The notes beneath the pieces were generated by a model, which was not told where the DNA came from, did no database searches, and worked only from the letters and a program-made list of their open reading frames with translations. Shown here piece after piece: positions 1 through 6,714 of a stretch of DNA of 9,182 nucleotides. Made by a program: the position numbers and the translations under genes. The stretch's first letter is position 1. Every line of letters begins with the position of its first letter. The stretch covers positions 1-9,182 of the forward strand of contig JAFOKI010000070.1 in NCBI GenBank assembly GCA_017419895.1, given 5' to 3'. The DNA is from Eubacterium sp. (GTDB lineage Bacteria > Bacillota > Clostridia > Peptostreptococcales > Anaerovoracaceae).

Positions 1-2657
1 AACGCTATATCGACATCGCTGATCTGGGTCGCTTTTTCCCCGTCGACATAAACGTCCCATCCGGAATCGTCGAAAATCGAGAGATACAGTATACCGTCTG
101 TGTCGCTTTCGACTCTTCCCTTGATGTAGTCATTGTCGAATTTTTCGGTTACAAAGCCTGTTTCCGTCAGCGCTTCTCCTGCCATGTCATAGGCGGATAC
201 CGGGATCGAATAGAGGACAAGATCGTCCCACGAAACGTCCTGGCGGCTGATTTCTATCTTGACTTTCTTGCAGGCATCGGCTCCTCTTCCGAGGTTGACG
301 GTCAGGTCGTCGATATCCGCGAATCCGCGTTCATTGTCGATCGTGTTTCTTACAGCCTTCTGGACGATACCGTTATCGAATCTCACGGTGAATCCCTTTG
401 TTTTTTCGGCAGCTATATTCCTGAAGGAAAGCAGGACCTGGTGATCGTCATCGTTCTCTGCGGTGATCCTCAGCGTGTCGACAGTCTGCTTCTTGATTTC
501 GTACGGGATCTCGGTCACACCGAAATCGATGGAATCGGCTTTTAGTTCGGTCATTCCTTTCGGTACTTCCGTATTGTCCGGGATGACGACAGCGTTAAGA
601 AGCGCGAGCTCGCGTTCCGCGTAAGAGAGTTTCATCCATTCCGACTCGCGCATGTAACTGCTGAACACGCATCCGAGGCCGATGAAGTATTTATTCCTGA
701 GTACGTCCACGCCGTCGATCGTCTTGTATGGCTCGAATCCGTAACCCGCGTAAACGCTCGCACCCGCATAACCGTCGGAATCGCCGAGGAAATACCTGGT
801 GCTCTGGAGAAGGTCAAGGCCGAACCTGTTGTCGTTCGAACAAGGCGCTACGCGCTTGTAATATCCCTGATTGTTGCCGAGAAGTTTGTTGAATTCGAGC
901 CACTCGGAGTCGACGCTTGAATAGAAGCCGTAGTTGGAACGGTTGCCGTAGTAAATGGCTTCGTTCACGCGGCAGTGCGGTGTCCTGACACCTGTTATCT
1001 CGTCGACCTGATCTATCCTGTAGAAGCTCGCGTCTTCGATTTCGGGACCGACTCTCTGCGGGGATGATTCGAGCATCTCGTCGATCTCGCCGTGCTTGAG
1101 ATAGCCTTTATATATCTTGCCGTTCAGTTTGTGGTAATTCGCGACTATGTTGAACGCCAGCACCAGTATCATAACAAAGCTGACAAGTCTGCTTGAGTGG
1201 ACAAGGACTGGCTGCGCCGCGGGAGAAGGTGAGGCAGGCGCGGTGATCTGTGTTTCGCCGGCTTCGGCCGCATAGGCGGCTGTTGCCGTCCCTGCAGTAT
1301 CGGCATTGCCTGCGGGAACGGCTTTGTCAGGAGAAACTCCGGCGGCAGCGGGTTTCCTGCCGCGATACATGATGAACAGAAGGATTATGAATATGATCGC
1401 GGTCCCGACATTCACCGCGACAACGAATTTTCTGGTTTTATTCAGTATTTTGATCATCCACGCGAGGTACGCTAGGTCAAGCGCGAAGAACCCCAGGATC
1501 GAGATCTTGGGCCAGTTTCCGGAAAGTACATCCGGATCCAGACACTCTGCAGCGGCCAGCGCGTAGAACAGGATGAACGCGAACATCCATCTTCCCGACG
1601 GATAGCTGAAGAAATTGAACATGCTGCTCGCGTATGGGATCAGGATCATGACGGCCAGTATGCCTGTCATGATAGCGTTTGGTTTTCTTTTGAAGAATCT
1701 TATAATGATGATCGGGATCAGCACGATGCATATTGACGTGACGCCTATGATCGAGCTGCTTCCGAAGAATGTCGTCCAGTCGAATAAGTTGAGAGGCAGC
1801 CTGAGATACTGGACTCTCGTGAAGTGGACAGGGGTCTCGACTCCCGTCGTCGCGGTGGAACCGGTGTATCTCGCGAGTGTGACCATCAGGCCCACGCCGG
1901 AGACCATGATGCCGACGATACCGCAGGCGATGAATCCGCCCAGGCTCTTGAAGAAACCGCCGATCCCGCCCTCTCTGTAATCGGTCAGGTATTTTACGAA
2001 CCAGTACATTATTATTACGATCGCGATCATATACGCGAACGAGAACGTCACGAGGACGGTGTATCCGACCGAAAGGATGAAGAGAAGCGGGGATTCTTTC
2101 TTTAGTATCTTTTCAACTCCGAGGAGAACGAGCGGCAGAAGTATCGTCGCCATAAGGAACGATCCCTGTATCGTGCTCGTCACTATGATCCACGGGCAGA
2201 ATGCGTATGAGAGCGCGCCGACTATCGTCTGAAGTCCGTCGTGGCCTATTTTGCGGGCGAAAAGGACATATGTGAAGCCCGAGAAATAGACTCTCAGTAT
2301 TATGCTCAGCGTGTACGCGAGATCGGCATATCTTTCAGGAGCAAAGTATGTGATATACGCGAACGGGTTCACTATATTGGAACTGTTGAACGCGTAGCCG
2401 TCCGAACCGAGGCCGATCGACCAGTCCCAGGTATTGTACTCCGTGTTTCCGAGCAGGTTCGCGAGGAACCTTTTGAATTCGAAAATGAACATGTAACGCT
2501 GGGAAACGGTGTCTCTGTTGGTGAAATCGTACCGTAGGAACGTTCTGCCACCCTCGAGGAATACGAAATACACACCAAGCGTTATGACAAGAAAAAGTGC
2601 CGAGTAGATGAGCAGCACTTTTGCGGTTGATGTTTTTTTACCTTTATATTCGAGCAT
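1..2657 (-). CDS. YfhO-family membrane glycosyltransferase-like protein, C-terminus beyond window
   Basis: My translation of the minus strand from the ATG at 2657 gives 885 uninterrupted codons reaching the left edge, so the gene is 3'-truncated by the window. A GAGGGA ribosome binding site (2665-2670) lies 7 nt upstream. About 12 hydrophobic helices are visible (first at residues 13-33, last at about 489-507). They are followed by a soluble region of about 380 residues ending in GWDVYVDGEKA (866-876), the typical YfhO C-terminal motif. WDWSIGLGSDGYAFNSSN (77-94) and the acidic loop RDTVSQRY (48-55) fit the GT-C-like fold of this family, where an acidic residue in the first outer loop is expected to be catalytic. 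Family knowledge: YfhO acts with a CsbB-type glycosyltransferase to transfer sugars from a lipid carrier to lipoteichoic acid. The divergent glycosyltransferase gene supports that role here. Odd feature: an Ala/Pro-rich loop at residues 433-487. The acceptor polymer is unknown. Confidence 0.9.
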   Translation of the reverse strand, partial: MLEYKGKKTSTAKVLLIYSALFLVITLGVYFVFLEGGRTFLRYDFTNRDTVSQRYMFIFEFKRFLANLLGNTEYNTWDWSIGLGSDGYAFNSSNIVNPFAYITYFAPERYADLAYTLSIILRVYFSGFTYVLFARKIGHDGLQTIVGALSYAFCPWIIVTSTIQGSFLMATILLPLVLLGVEKILKKESPLLFILSVGYTVLVTFSFAYMIAIVIIMYWFVKYLTDYREGGIGGFFKSLGGFIACGIVGIMVSGVGLMVTLARYTGSTATTGVETPVHFTRVQYLRLPLNLFDWTTFFGSSSIIGVTSICIVLIPIIIIRFFKRKPNAIMTGILAVMILIPYASSMFNFFSYPSGRWMFAFILFYALAAAECLDPDVLSGNWPKISILGFFALDLAYLAWMIKILNKTRKFVVAVNVGTAIIFIILLFIMYRGRKPAAAGVSPDKAVPAGNADTAGTATAAYAAEAGETQITAPASPSPAAQPVLVHSSRLVSFVMILVLAFNIVANYHKLNGKIYKGYLKHGEIDEMLESSPQRVGPEIEDASFYRIDQVDEITGVRTPHCRVNEAIYYGNRSNYGFYSSVDSEWLEFNKLLGNNQGYYKRVAPCSNDNRFGLDLLQSTRYFLGDSDGYAGASVYAGYGFEPYKTIDGVDVLRNKYFIGLGCVFSSYMRESEWMKLSYAERELALLNAVVIPDNTEVPKGMTELKADSIDFGVTEIPYEIKKQTVDTLRITAENDDDHQVLLSFRNIAAEKTKGFTVRFDNGIVQKAVRNTIDNERGFADIDDLTVNLGRGADACKKVKIEISRQDVSWDDLVLYSIPVSAYDMAGEALTETGFVTEKFDNDYIKGRVESDTDGILYLSIFDDSGWDVYVDGEKATQISDVDIA

Positions 2658-2683
2658 ATTGGGATCCCTCTCTGTACACGCCG

Positions 2684-2689
2684 ATTATA
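2684..2689 (-). promoter_or_regulatory. Extended -10 promoter element of the YfhO-family gene
   Basis: On the minus strand the sequence reads TGATATAAT: a perfect TATAAT preceded by the extended -10 dinucleotide TG. No good -35 box lies 16-18 nt upstream; the best partial match is GCTACA with a 19-nt spacer. An extended -10 can compensate for this. Transcription would start about 20 nt before the ATG at 2657, leaving a short leader with the GAGGGA ribosome binding site. The palindromic TCATATTATGA (2690-2700) sits immediately upstream and could be an operator, but it may be chance in AT-rich DNA. Confidence 0.6.
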
Positions 2690-2733
2690 TCATATTATGA
2701 CGATAGAATGTAGCATTTCACGGCCAAATGGTC

Positions 2734-2739
2734 TAAAAT
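2734..2739 (+). promoter_or_regulatory. Possible -10 box for the glycosyltransferase gene
   Basis: TAAAAT is the best plus-strand -10 match between the divergent genes. The matching -35 region is poor (GTAGCA, 18-nt spacer). If used, it gives a leader of about 105 nt that contains the GC-rich hairpins at 2773-2814. The assignment is weak. Confidence 0.3.
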
Positions 2740-2772
2740 GGAAGTAGCGCGCAGGGCGGGCGCTTGGTTTTG

Positions 2773-2829
2773 TTGCGGTCCGCGCGGAGCGCAGCCGGAA
2801 GCGCCGCAAGGCGCGGCTTTGTTGGACAG
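2773..2829 (+). repeat. GC-rich hairpin with conserved GGCTTTGTTGGACAG tail (REP-like, copy 1)
   Basis: The leader of the glycosyltransferase gene holds a dense block of GC-rich inverted repeats: the 10-bp perfect palindrome TCCGCGCGGA (2779-2788); GCGCC-GCAA-GGCGC (2801-2814), a 5-bp stem with a GNRA-type loop; and an alternative pairing of TTGCGG (2773-2778) with CCGCAA (2804-2809). The block ends in GGCTTTGTTGGACAG (2815-2829). The same tail with one mismatch, also next to a GC-rich hairpin, occurs in reverse orientation at 8874-8888. A hairpin core with a conserved flank, in intergenic DNA and in both orientations, is how REP-like dispersed repeats look. The block is clearly more GC-rich than the flanking intergenic DNA. 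Confidence 0.5.
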
Positions 2830-2840
2830 AAATATCAGCC

Positions 2841-2845
2841 GGAGG
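2841..2845 (+). promoter_or_regulatory. Ribosome binding site that fixes the glycosyltransferase start
   Basis: GGAGG lies 5 nt before the ATG at 2851. The open frame extends upstream to a GTG at 2764, but that stretch encodes an Arg/Ala-rich sequence from the GC-rich repeat and has no ribosome binding site. The glycosyltransferase fold begins at MYSIVIPCYN, so 2851 is the start. Confidence 0.85.
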
Positions 2846-2850
2846 TACAA

Positions 2851-3789
2851 ATGTACTCGATAGTCATACCCTGTTACAATTCATCAAAAACGATCAGACA
2901 GGTCGTTGAGCTCACGTCTGAAAAAATGACTGAACTCGGCCGTACCCCGTTCGAGTTCATACTCGTGGACGACTGCTCGCCGGACGGCGGAGCGACGGCG
3001 CTCGAGATCCACGCACTCGCGGATGAGTATCCGTACGTCACTGCCATCGAACTTGCCATGAACTCGGGTCAGCACAATGCCACGATGGCGGGACTCAATT
3101 ACGCGTCCGGGGACGTCCTGATCAGCATGGATGACGACATGCAGACGCACCCGTCGCAGCTTCCAGTGCTGTTCAACGAGCTCGACAAAGGCTACGATAT
3201 AGTTTTCGGCTACTACGATGAAAAAAAGCATTCCGGATTCAGGAATTTCGGAAGCTGGATGAATTACGCGACGGTCAGGGTCCTGATCGGAAAGCCAAAG
3301 GACATGAAGACTTCGAGCTTCTGGATGATCAGGAAGTTCGTCCGCGACTATATAATTCAGTACAAGAGCAAATACACGCACCTTCAGGGGCTTTTCCTGA
3401 GAACGACCAGGAACATCTCCTGCGTTCCGATCCAGCATTTCGAGAGGGCGTACGGACATTCGAACTACACGTTCAAGAAGCTGATCGGGCTTTGGTCGAA
3501 TATCATGGGGTACAGTATCGTGCCTCTTCGTATCGCGACCAGGCTGGGCGTACTGATCTCGTTCCTGGGGATCATAGGCGCGCTCGTCGTGTTCATAAGA
3601 AAACTAATACATCCGTCCATGGCCGTAGGCTGGGCTTCCACGATGGTAGCGATCTTCTTCTTCTCGGGACTGATCATGCTGTTCCTGGGGCTGATAGGCG
3701 AGTATATCGGGCGGCTCTTCCTGAGTACGGGGAACGACCCGCAGTTCGTCGTGCGGGGTGTCTACAAAAGGGATGTGTCTTCTGAATGA
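2851..3789 (+). CDS. GtrB/CsbB-like polyprenyl-phosphate glycosyltransferase, family 2
   Basis: This 312-residue GT2 enzyme has the classic order: YSIVIPCYN at the N-terminus (2-10), nucleotide-binding VDD (39-41), the GQHNA segment (73-77), the metal-binding SMDDDMQTHP (92-101), and an ERAYGHSNYTFKKL acceptor-loop segment (198-211). Two C-terminal membrane helices follow at about 232-250 and 262-287. Length and two-helix tail match the GtrB/CsbB/ArnC group. Those enzymes transfer a sugar from a nucleotide donor to undecaprenyl phosphate on the cytoplasmic face of the membrane. The sugar cannot be told from sequence. The divergent YfhO-family neighbour is the expected partner that uses the lipid-linked sugar outside the cell. 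A GtcA-type flippase, the usual third component, is not in this window. No convincing terminator follows, so transcription may read through into the ATP-grasp gene, whose ATG is 217 nt downstream. Confidence 0.92.
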   Translation: MYSIVIPCYNSSKTIRQVVELTSEKMTELGRTPFEFILVDDCSPDGGATALEIHALADEYPYVTAIELAMNSGQHNATMAGLNYASGDVLISMDDDMQTHPSQLPVLFNELDKGYDIVFGYYDEKKHSGFRNFGSWMNYATVRVLIGKPKDMKTSSFWMIRKFVRDYIIQYKSKYTHLQGLFLRTTRNISCVPIQHFERAYGHSNYTFKKLIGLWSNIMGYSIVPLRIATRLGVLISFLGIIGALVVFIRKLIHPSMAVGWASTMVAIFFFSGLIMLFLGLIGEYIGRLFLSTGNDPQFVVRGVYKRDVSSE

Positions 3790-3823
3790 TAGTGGCGCAA
3801 CGTGCAGATTTTACAGGAAACAG

Positions 3824-3987
3824 GCCGTGTTTTCACAAATGTGATTCTTTAAGCTTGTTTGTGTAAAAATTGCAACGATTATGAGGCATGTAGCCCCGAC
3901 ATTCAAGGGAGCTTCCTAAAGGAAACCCGATAAACGTTGAAAATATTACACAAATCAACCGAAAAACACCGATTTGTGAAAAACGGC
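3824..3987 (+). promoter_or_regulatory. 164-nt near-palindromic structured leader of the ATP-grasp gene (candidate cis-acting RNA or MITE)
   Basis: The gap between the glycosyltransferase and ATP-grasp genes is almost entirely one imperfect inverted repeat. Outer helix: GCCGT plus TTTTCACAAAT (3824-3828, 3830-3840) pairs with ATTTGTGAAAA plus ACGGC (3972-3982, 3983-3987). That is 16 base pairs with a single bulged G (3829). Next come facing 17-nt strands (3841-3857 and 3955-3971) that can partly pair (GTG/CAC, TTG/CAA). Inner helix: TTTGTGTAA (3858-3866) with TTACACAAA (3946-3954), 9 perfect pairs, continued by ATT/AAT (3869-3871, 3942-3944) and CAACG/CGTTG (3873-3877, 3935-3939). The centre can form GGC-ATGTA-GCC (3885-3895) and GGG...TTCC-TAAA-GGAA...CCC (3907-3928). 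The ribosome binding site GAAAGGA follows at 3992. I matched it to no known riboswitch class. The alternative is a small non-autonomous transposon. Confidence 0.6.
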
Positions 3988-4006
3988 AGCAGAAAGGACA
4001 AAACTC

Positions 4007-5188
4007 ATGAAAAAAATCATGATACTCGGCGCGGGCATCTATCAGGTACCGCTGATCAAAACGGCTAAAAAGAACGGCATCTACACGATAGTGGTAAGTA
4101 TCCCCGGCAATTACCCGGGATTCGCCATCGCCGACAAAGTCTATTACGAGAATACCGTCGACCACGAGACGATCATGAGACTTGCCAAGGAAGAGCAGAT
4201 AGACGGCATAGTTACGGCCGGAACGGACGTCGCCGTCATCACGATCGGCAAGGTCTGTGACGAAATGGGTCTCAAGGGCCTGTCCGCGGAGGCTGCCGAA
4301 GCCGCGACCAACAAGCTCATCATGAAGACCTGCTACGAAGCAAACGGTGTCAATACCGCCAGATTCCGCAAGATCGCTGTCTCGGACGAGAATTACGCCG
4401 GCAAGCTTGCGGGGCTCGAGTTCCCACTTATCTTTAAGTCCGTAGACTCGTCCGGAAGCCGCGGGATCACCCGCGTCGACACGCCGGAAGAATTCGAGGC
4501 TGCCAGACAGAACGCGATCAACAACACCCGCTCGGATTACTACATAGTTGAAGAATTCATAGAAGGAGATGAGTTCGGAGCGCAGGCTTTCGTCCAGGAC
4601 GGAGTCGTAGAATTCATCCTTCCGCACGGCGACTACGTGTTCCACGGCGATACAGGCGTTCCTATCGGCCATTACGCGCCGTTCGACGTGAGCCCGGAAG
4701 TGATTGACGCGATCCGTGCAGAACTTGAAAAAGCCGTCCGCGCGATGGGGCTCAACAACTGCGCGGTAAACGCCGATTTCATAATGAAGGACGGAAAGGC
4801 ATATGTCCTTGAGGTCGGTGGAAGATCAGGCGCGACCTGCCTCGCGGAGCTCACTTCCATCTACTACGGATTCGACTATTACGAGAAGATCCTCAGAGTC
4901 GCGCTCGGCGAAAAAGTCGATTTCACACCTGCAGAGGTCCTTACACCGAACGCGAGCATGCTGCTTTCTACCGACAAAGCCGGCACGATCGTCAGCCAGA
5001 CCAACGGCAACGAACCCGATCCGGACATCGTGGACATCCATTTTGACTACAACGTCGGAGACAGTGTGCGCGCTTTCAGGGTCGGTCCCGACCGAATCGG
5101 CCATGTAATAACAAAGGGTGAAACGCTCGAAGCCGCAGTCGATAAGCTGCATGAGGCGCTCGCGAAGATCGAGATAACGGTCGAGTGA
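4007..5188 (+). CDS. ATP-grasp domain ligase (carbamoyl-phosphate synthase large-chain-like)
   Basis: The 393-residue protein begins with a Rossmann-like pre-ATP-grasp domain (KKIMILGAGIYQVPLIKTA, 2-20). The ATP-grasp fold follows: ATP-binding K144 in FPLIFKSVDSSGSRGI (139-154), the adenine-contacting YIVEEFIEGDEF (179-190), NADF (255-258), and LEVGGRSGA (268-276), where E269 is the expected metal ligand and R273 a phosphate contact. Enzymes of this fold use ATP to form an acyl-phosphate, which is attacked by an amine or thiol, so it is probably an amide or peptide-type ligase. The substrate cannot be read from sequence. Close relatives in Clostridia often lie near surface-polysaccharide genes (family knowledge). 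GAAAGGA (3992-3998) lies 8 nt upstream of the ATG. I found no clear promoter between the glycosyltransferase stop and the gene. The 164-nt structured element lies directly before the ribosome binding site and may control it. The convergent PaaK-like gene shares its terminator. Confidence 0.88.
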   Translation: MKKIMILGAGIYQVPLIKTAKKNGIYTIVVSIPGNYPGFAIADKVYYENTVDHETIMRLAKEEQIDGIVTAGTDVAVITIGKVCDEMGLKGLSAEAAEAATNKLIMKTCYEANGVNTARFRKIAVSDENYAGKLAGLEFPLIFKSVDSSGSRGITRVDTPEEFEAARQNAINNTRSDYYIVEEFIEGDEFGAQAFVQDGVVEFILPHGDYVFHGDTGVPIGHYAPFDVSPEVIDAIRAELEKAVRAMGLNNCAVNADFIMKDGKAYVLEVGGRSGATCLAELTSIYYGFDYYEKILRVALGEKVDFTPAEVLTPNASMLLSTDKAGTIVSQTNGNEPDPDIVDIHFDYNVGDSVRAFRVGPDRIGHVITKGETLEAAVDKLHEALAKIEITVE

Positions 5189-5207
5189 CAGAGCTAACAG
5201 ATAATGC

Positions 5208-5251
5208 AAAAAGACTTCATTTGATTCGGATAAATCAAATGAAGTCTTTTT
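5208..5251. terminator. Bidirectional terminator, perfect 19-bp hairpin
   Basis: AAAAAGACTTCATTTGATT (5208-5226) pairs perfectly with AATCAAATGAAGTCTTTTT (5233-5251) around the 6-nt loop CGGATA. Runs of A at the left and T at the right give a U-tract on either transcript. It sits between two convergent genes, 19 nt after the ATP-grasp stop and 37 nt from the stop of the PaaK-like gene, so it can end transcription from both sides. Confidence 0.92.
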
Positions 5252-5288
5252 ATATGCATTCAATTATCGTGATCATGACAGGTGACTG

Positions 5289-6578
5289 TCATTTCACCTT
5301 GCAGACGATCATTCTCAGCTTGCCGTTCTCGTCGGGCGGGATAACATCCATCCAGTCATATGTGATTTTGAACGGATGCTTGAACTTGGCGTTGAGCGCG
5401 GTCGTGAGTTTCTCTTCGATCTCCTCTTTTGTGAGCTTTGATTCGGCTTTGTTGTGGACGCACTGTACTCGGATCGAGTCGTACGTCTCCTGGATGAATC
5501 TGATCTGGAGAATATCGTTCAGATGCGCGATGATCGGCGCGATCTCGAAGAATGTCGTGACTTCGCCCGTGTCGTACCTGAAGAAGTCGTTTGAGCGGCC
5601 CTGCACGCTCGTGACGAACCGCACGCCGTTCCTGAACTCGGACGTGCATTTGTCGCCTACCGCGTAGTTAATGAGCGGAAGGTCCGTCTTGTAGAGCGGG
5701 GTGATCACTATGCTTCCGTTGAGCGCGAGGTTGCCATCGTCATCATGCATGTTCACGACGAACGAGTCATGATGGATCAGATAATCGTCACTTCCCGGGA
5801 GCCTGACCATGCAGGCGCCGGTCTCGGCTGTGCCGTACGAATCGACAAGCCCGGGTCCGAGGATCTTCATGAACAGCTTACGTGCGATATTGTCAGTCTT
5901 TTCGCCGGTCGGAACGAAGAATCTCGGCTGATGGATCTTGCTGTCGTGATCGTTGCAGTATAAACAAAGCCGCATAAGCTCGGTCTTGTTCATGTATAGG
6001 AAGTCGGGCTTGTATTCATTAACCTGCCTGATCATTTCTTCTTCAGACGCGTACTGGTCGAGGAATCCTCTCCTCAGGATGCCGATCCGCTGGAGCGCGG
6101 TGTCGTATCCGGCGGACACGCTGTGGGCGCTCTTTCTGCTCATGGTCTTGCCGCGGAACGGATTGTATCCGGCGAGCATCATTACGCGGAACCAGTTGGC
6201 CATCATGTAGGCTTTTTCCCTGGGGGAAAGAAGGATCATGAGGGGGATCCCGGACGTGCCGCTCGTGGTGTCATGGTACCAGTTGTCGTACTTCGGGTCC
6301 TTTGCGGTCTCGTTCATCCACTGGCGGAGCTCGTCTTTGTAGAGAATGGGAAGCTTGGCGAGGTCATCCGCGCACTTTATGTCCTCGGGTTTTACGCTTG
6401 CGGCATCAAATTTTTCGCGGTAGAATGGGATCTCGTAAGCCCTTTTCATGAGCTTCTTTATGCGTTTGTTCTGGACTCTTTTTACATGCGTGAAATCTGT
6501 TGGGACCTTCTTGACCATTTTGGGAAGATCCAGGAAGATATATACGTTTACGAGTTTTTTCTGGAGTTTTTCAAACAT
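5289..6578 (-). CDS. PaaK/CapK-like AMP-forming adenylate enzyme
   Basis: This 429-residue protein has the phenylacetate-CoA ligase (PaaK) layout of the adenylate-forming superfamily: phosphate-binding TSGTSGIP (105-112), SYGTAETG (247-254), INYAVGD (303-309), QGRSND (326-331), and a C-terminal ENGKLRMIVCK (417-427) whose K420 fits the catalytic lysine. The N-terminal RAYEIPFYREKF (46-57) is also typical of the family. The expected chemistry is activation of a carboxylate as an acyl-AMP, with transfer to CoA or another acceptor. Short CapK-type members are common in surface-polysaccharide loci, and no phenylacetate-degradation gene is nearby, so a role in envelope or polymer modification is more likely than aromatic catabolism (inference). 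AGGAGG (6588-6593) lies 9 nt before the ATG. The gene is divergent from the L,D-transpeptidase and convergent with the ATP-grasp gene. No frameshift is seen. Confidence 0.87.
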   Translation of the reverse strand: MFEKLQKKLVNVYIFLDLPKMVKKVPTDFTHVKRVQNKRIKKLMKRAYEIPFYREKFDAASVKPEDIKCADDLAKLPILYKDELRQWMNETAKDPKYDNWYHDTTSGTSGIPLMILLSPREKAYMMANWFRVMMLAGYNPFRGKTMSRKSAHSVSAGYDTALQRIGILRRGFLDQYASEEEMIRQVNEYKPDFLYMNKTELMRLCLYCNDHDSKIHQPRFFVPTGEKTDNIARKLFMKILGPGLVDSYGTAETGACMVRLPGSDDYLIHHDSFVVNMHDDDGNLALNGSIVITPLYKTDLPLINYAVGDKCTSEFRNGVRFVTSVQGRSNDFFRYDTGEVTTFFEIAPIIAHLNDILQIRFIQETYDSIRVQCVHNKAESKLTKEEIEEKLTTALNAKFKHPFKITYDWMDVIPPDENGKLRMIVCKVK

Positions 6579-6604
6579 GGCAAATAACCTCCTGTTTTAT
6601 TTAT

Positions 6605-6632
6605 ATTATCATACCTTGGTGTGAAGTCTGAA
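6605..6632 (-). promoter_or_regulatory. Promoter of the PaaK-like gene
   Basis: On the minus strand, TTCAGA (6627-6632) and GATAAT (6605-6610) are separated by 16 nt, matching the -35 and -10 consensus at 4 and 5 of 6 positions. The start would be about 20 nt upstream of the ATG at 6578, just before the AGGAGG ribosome binding site. Confidence 0.55.
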
Positions 6633-6643
6633 CTCTTTTTTAT

Positions 6644-6672
6644 TTGATTTTAGTTAGCATAAATGGTAAACT
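6644..6672 (+). promoter_or_regulatory. Promoter of the L,D-transpeptidase gene
   Basis: TTGATT (6644-6649) and TAAACT (6667-6672) have an ideal 17-nt spacer. The predicted start near 6679 gives a leader of about 36 nt with the ribosome binding site AGGAG (6702-6706) 8 nt before the GTG start. It lies back-to-back with the PaaK-like promoter, the two -35 boxes being 11 nt apart. Confidence 0.6.
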
Positions 6673-6714
6673 TTAATGTATGGATTTTAATGGATTAATA
6701 TAGGAGAGTATACC

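Noticed and set aside
2764..2850. N-terminal extension of the glycosyltransferase from the GTG at 2764
   Set aside because: The 29 extra residues are translated from the GC-rich hairpin repeat, there is no ribosome binding site at 2764, and GGAGG sits just before the ATG at 2851.
3824..3987. Known riboswitch classes (c-di-GMP, SAM, lysine, THF, glycine, T-box) for the structured leader
   Set aside because: None of the conserved core sequences I know for these classes is present. Only the base pairing is striking, so it was left unassigned.
3833..4672. Minus-strand open frame of 279 codons
   Set aside because: It lies antisense to the ATP-grasp gene and across the structured leader, has no recognisable domain, and the plus-strand frame has clear ATP-grasp motifs and a ribosome binding site.
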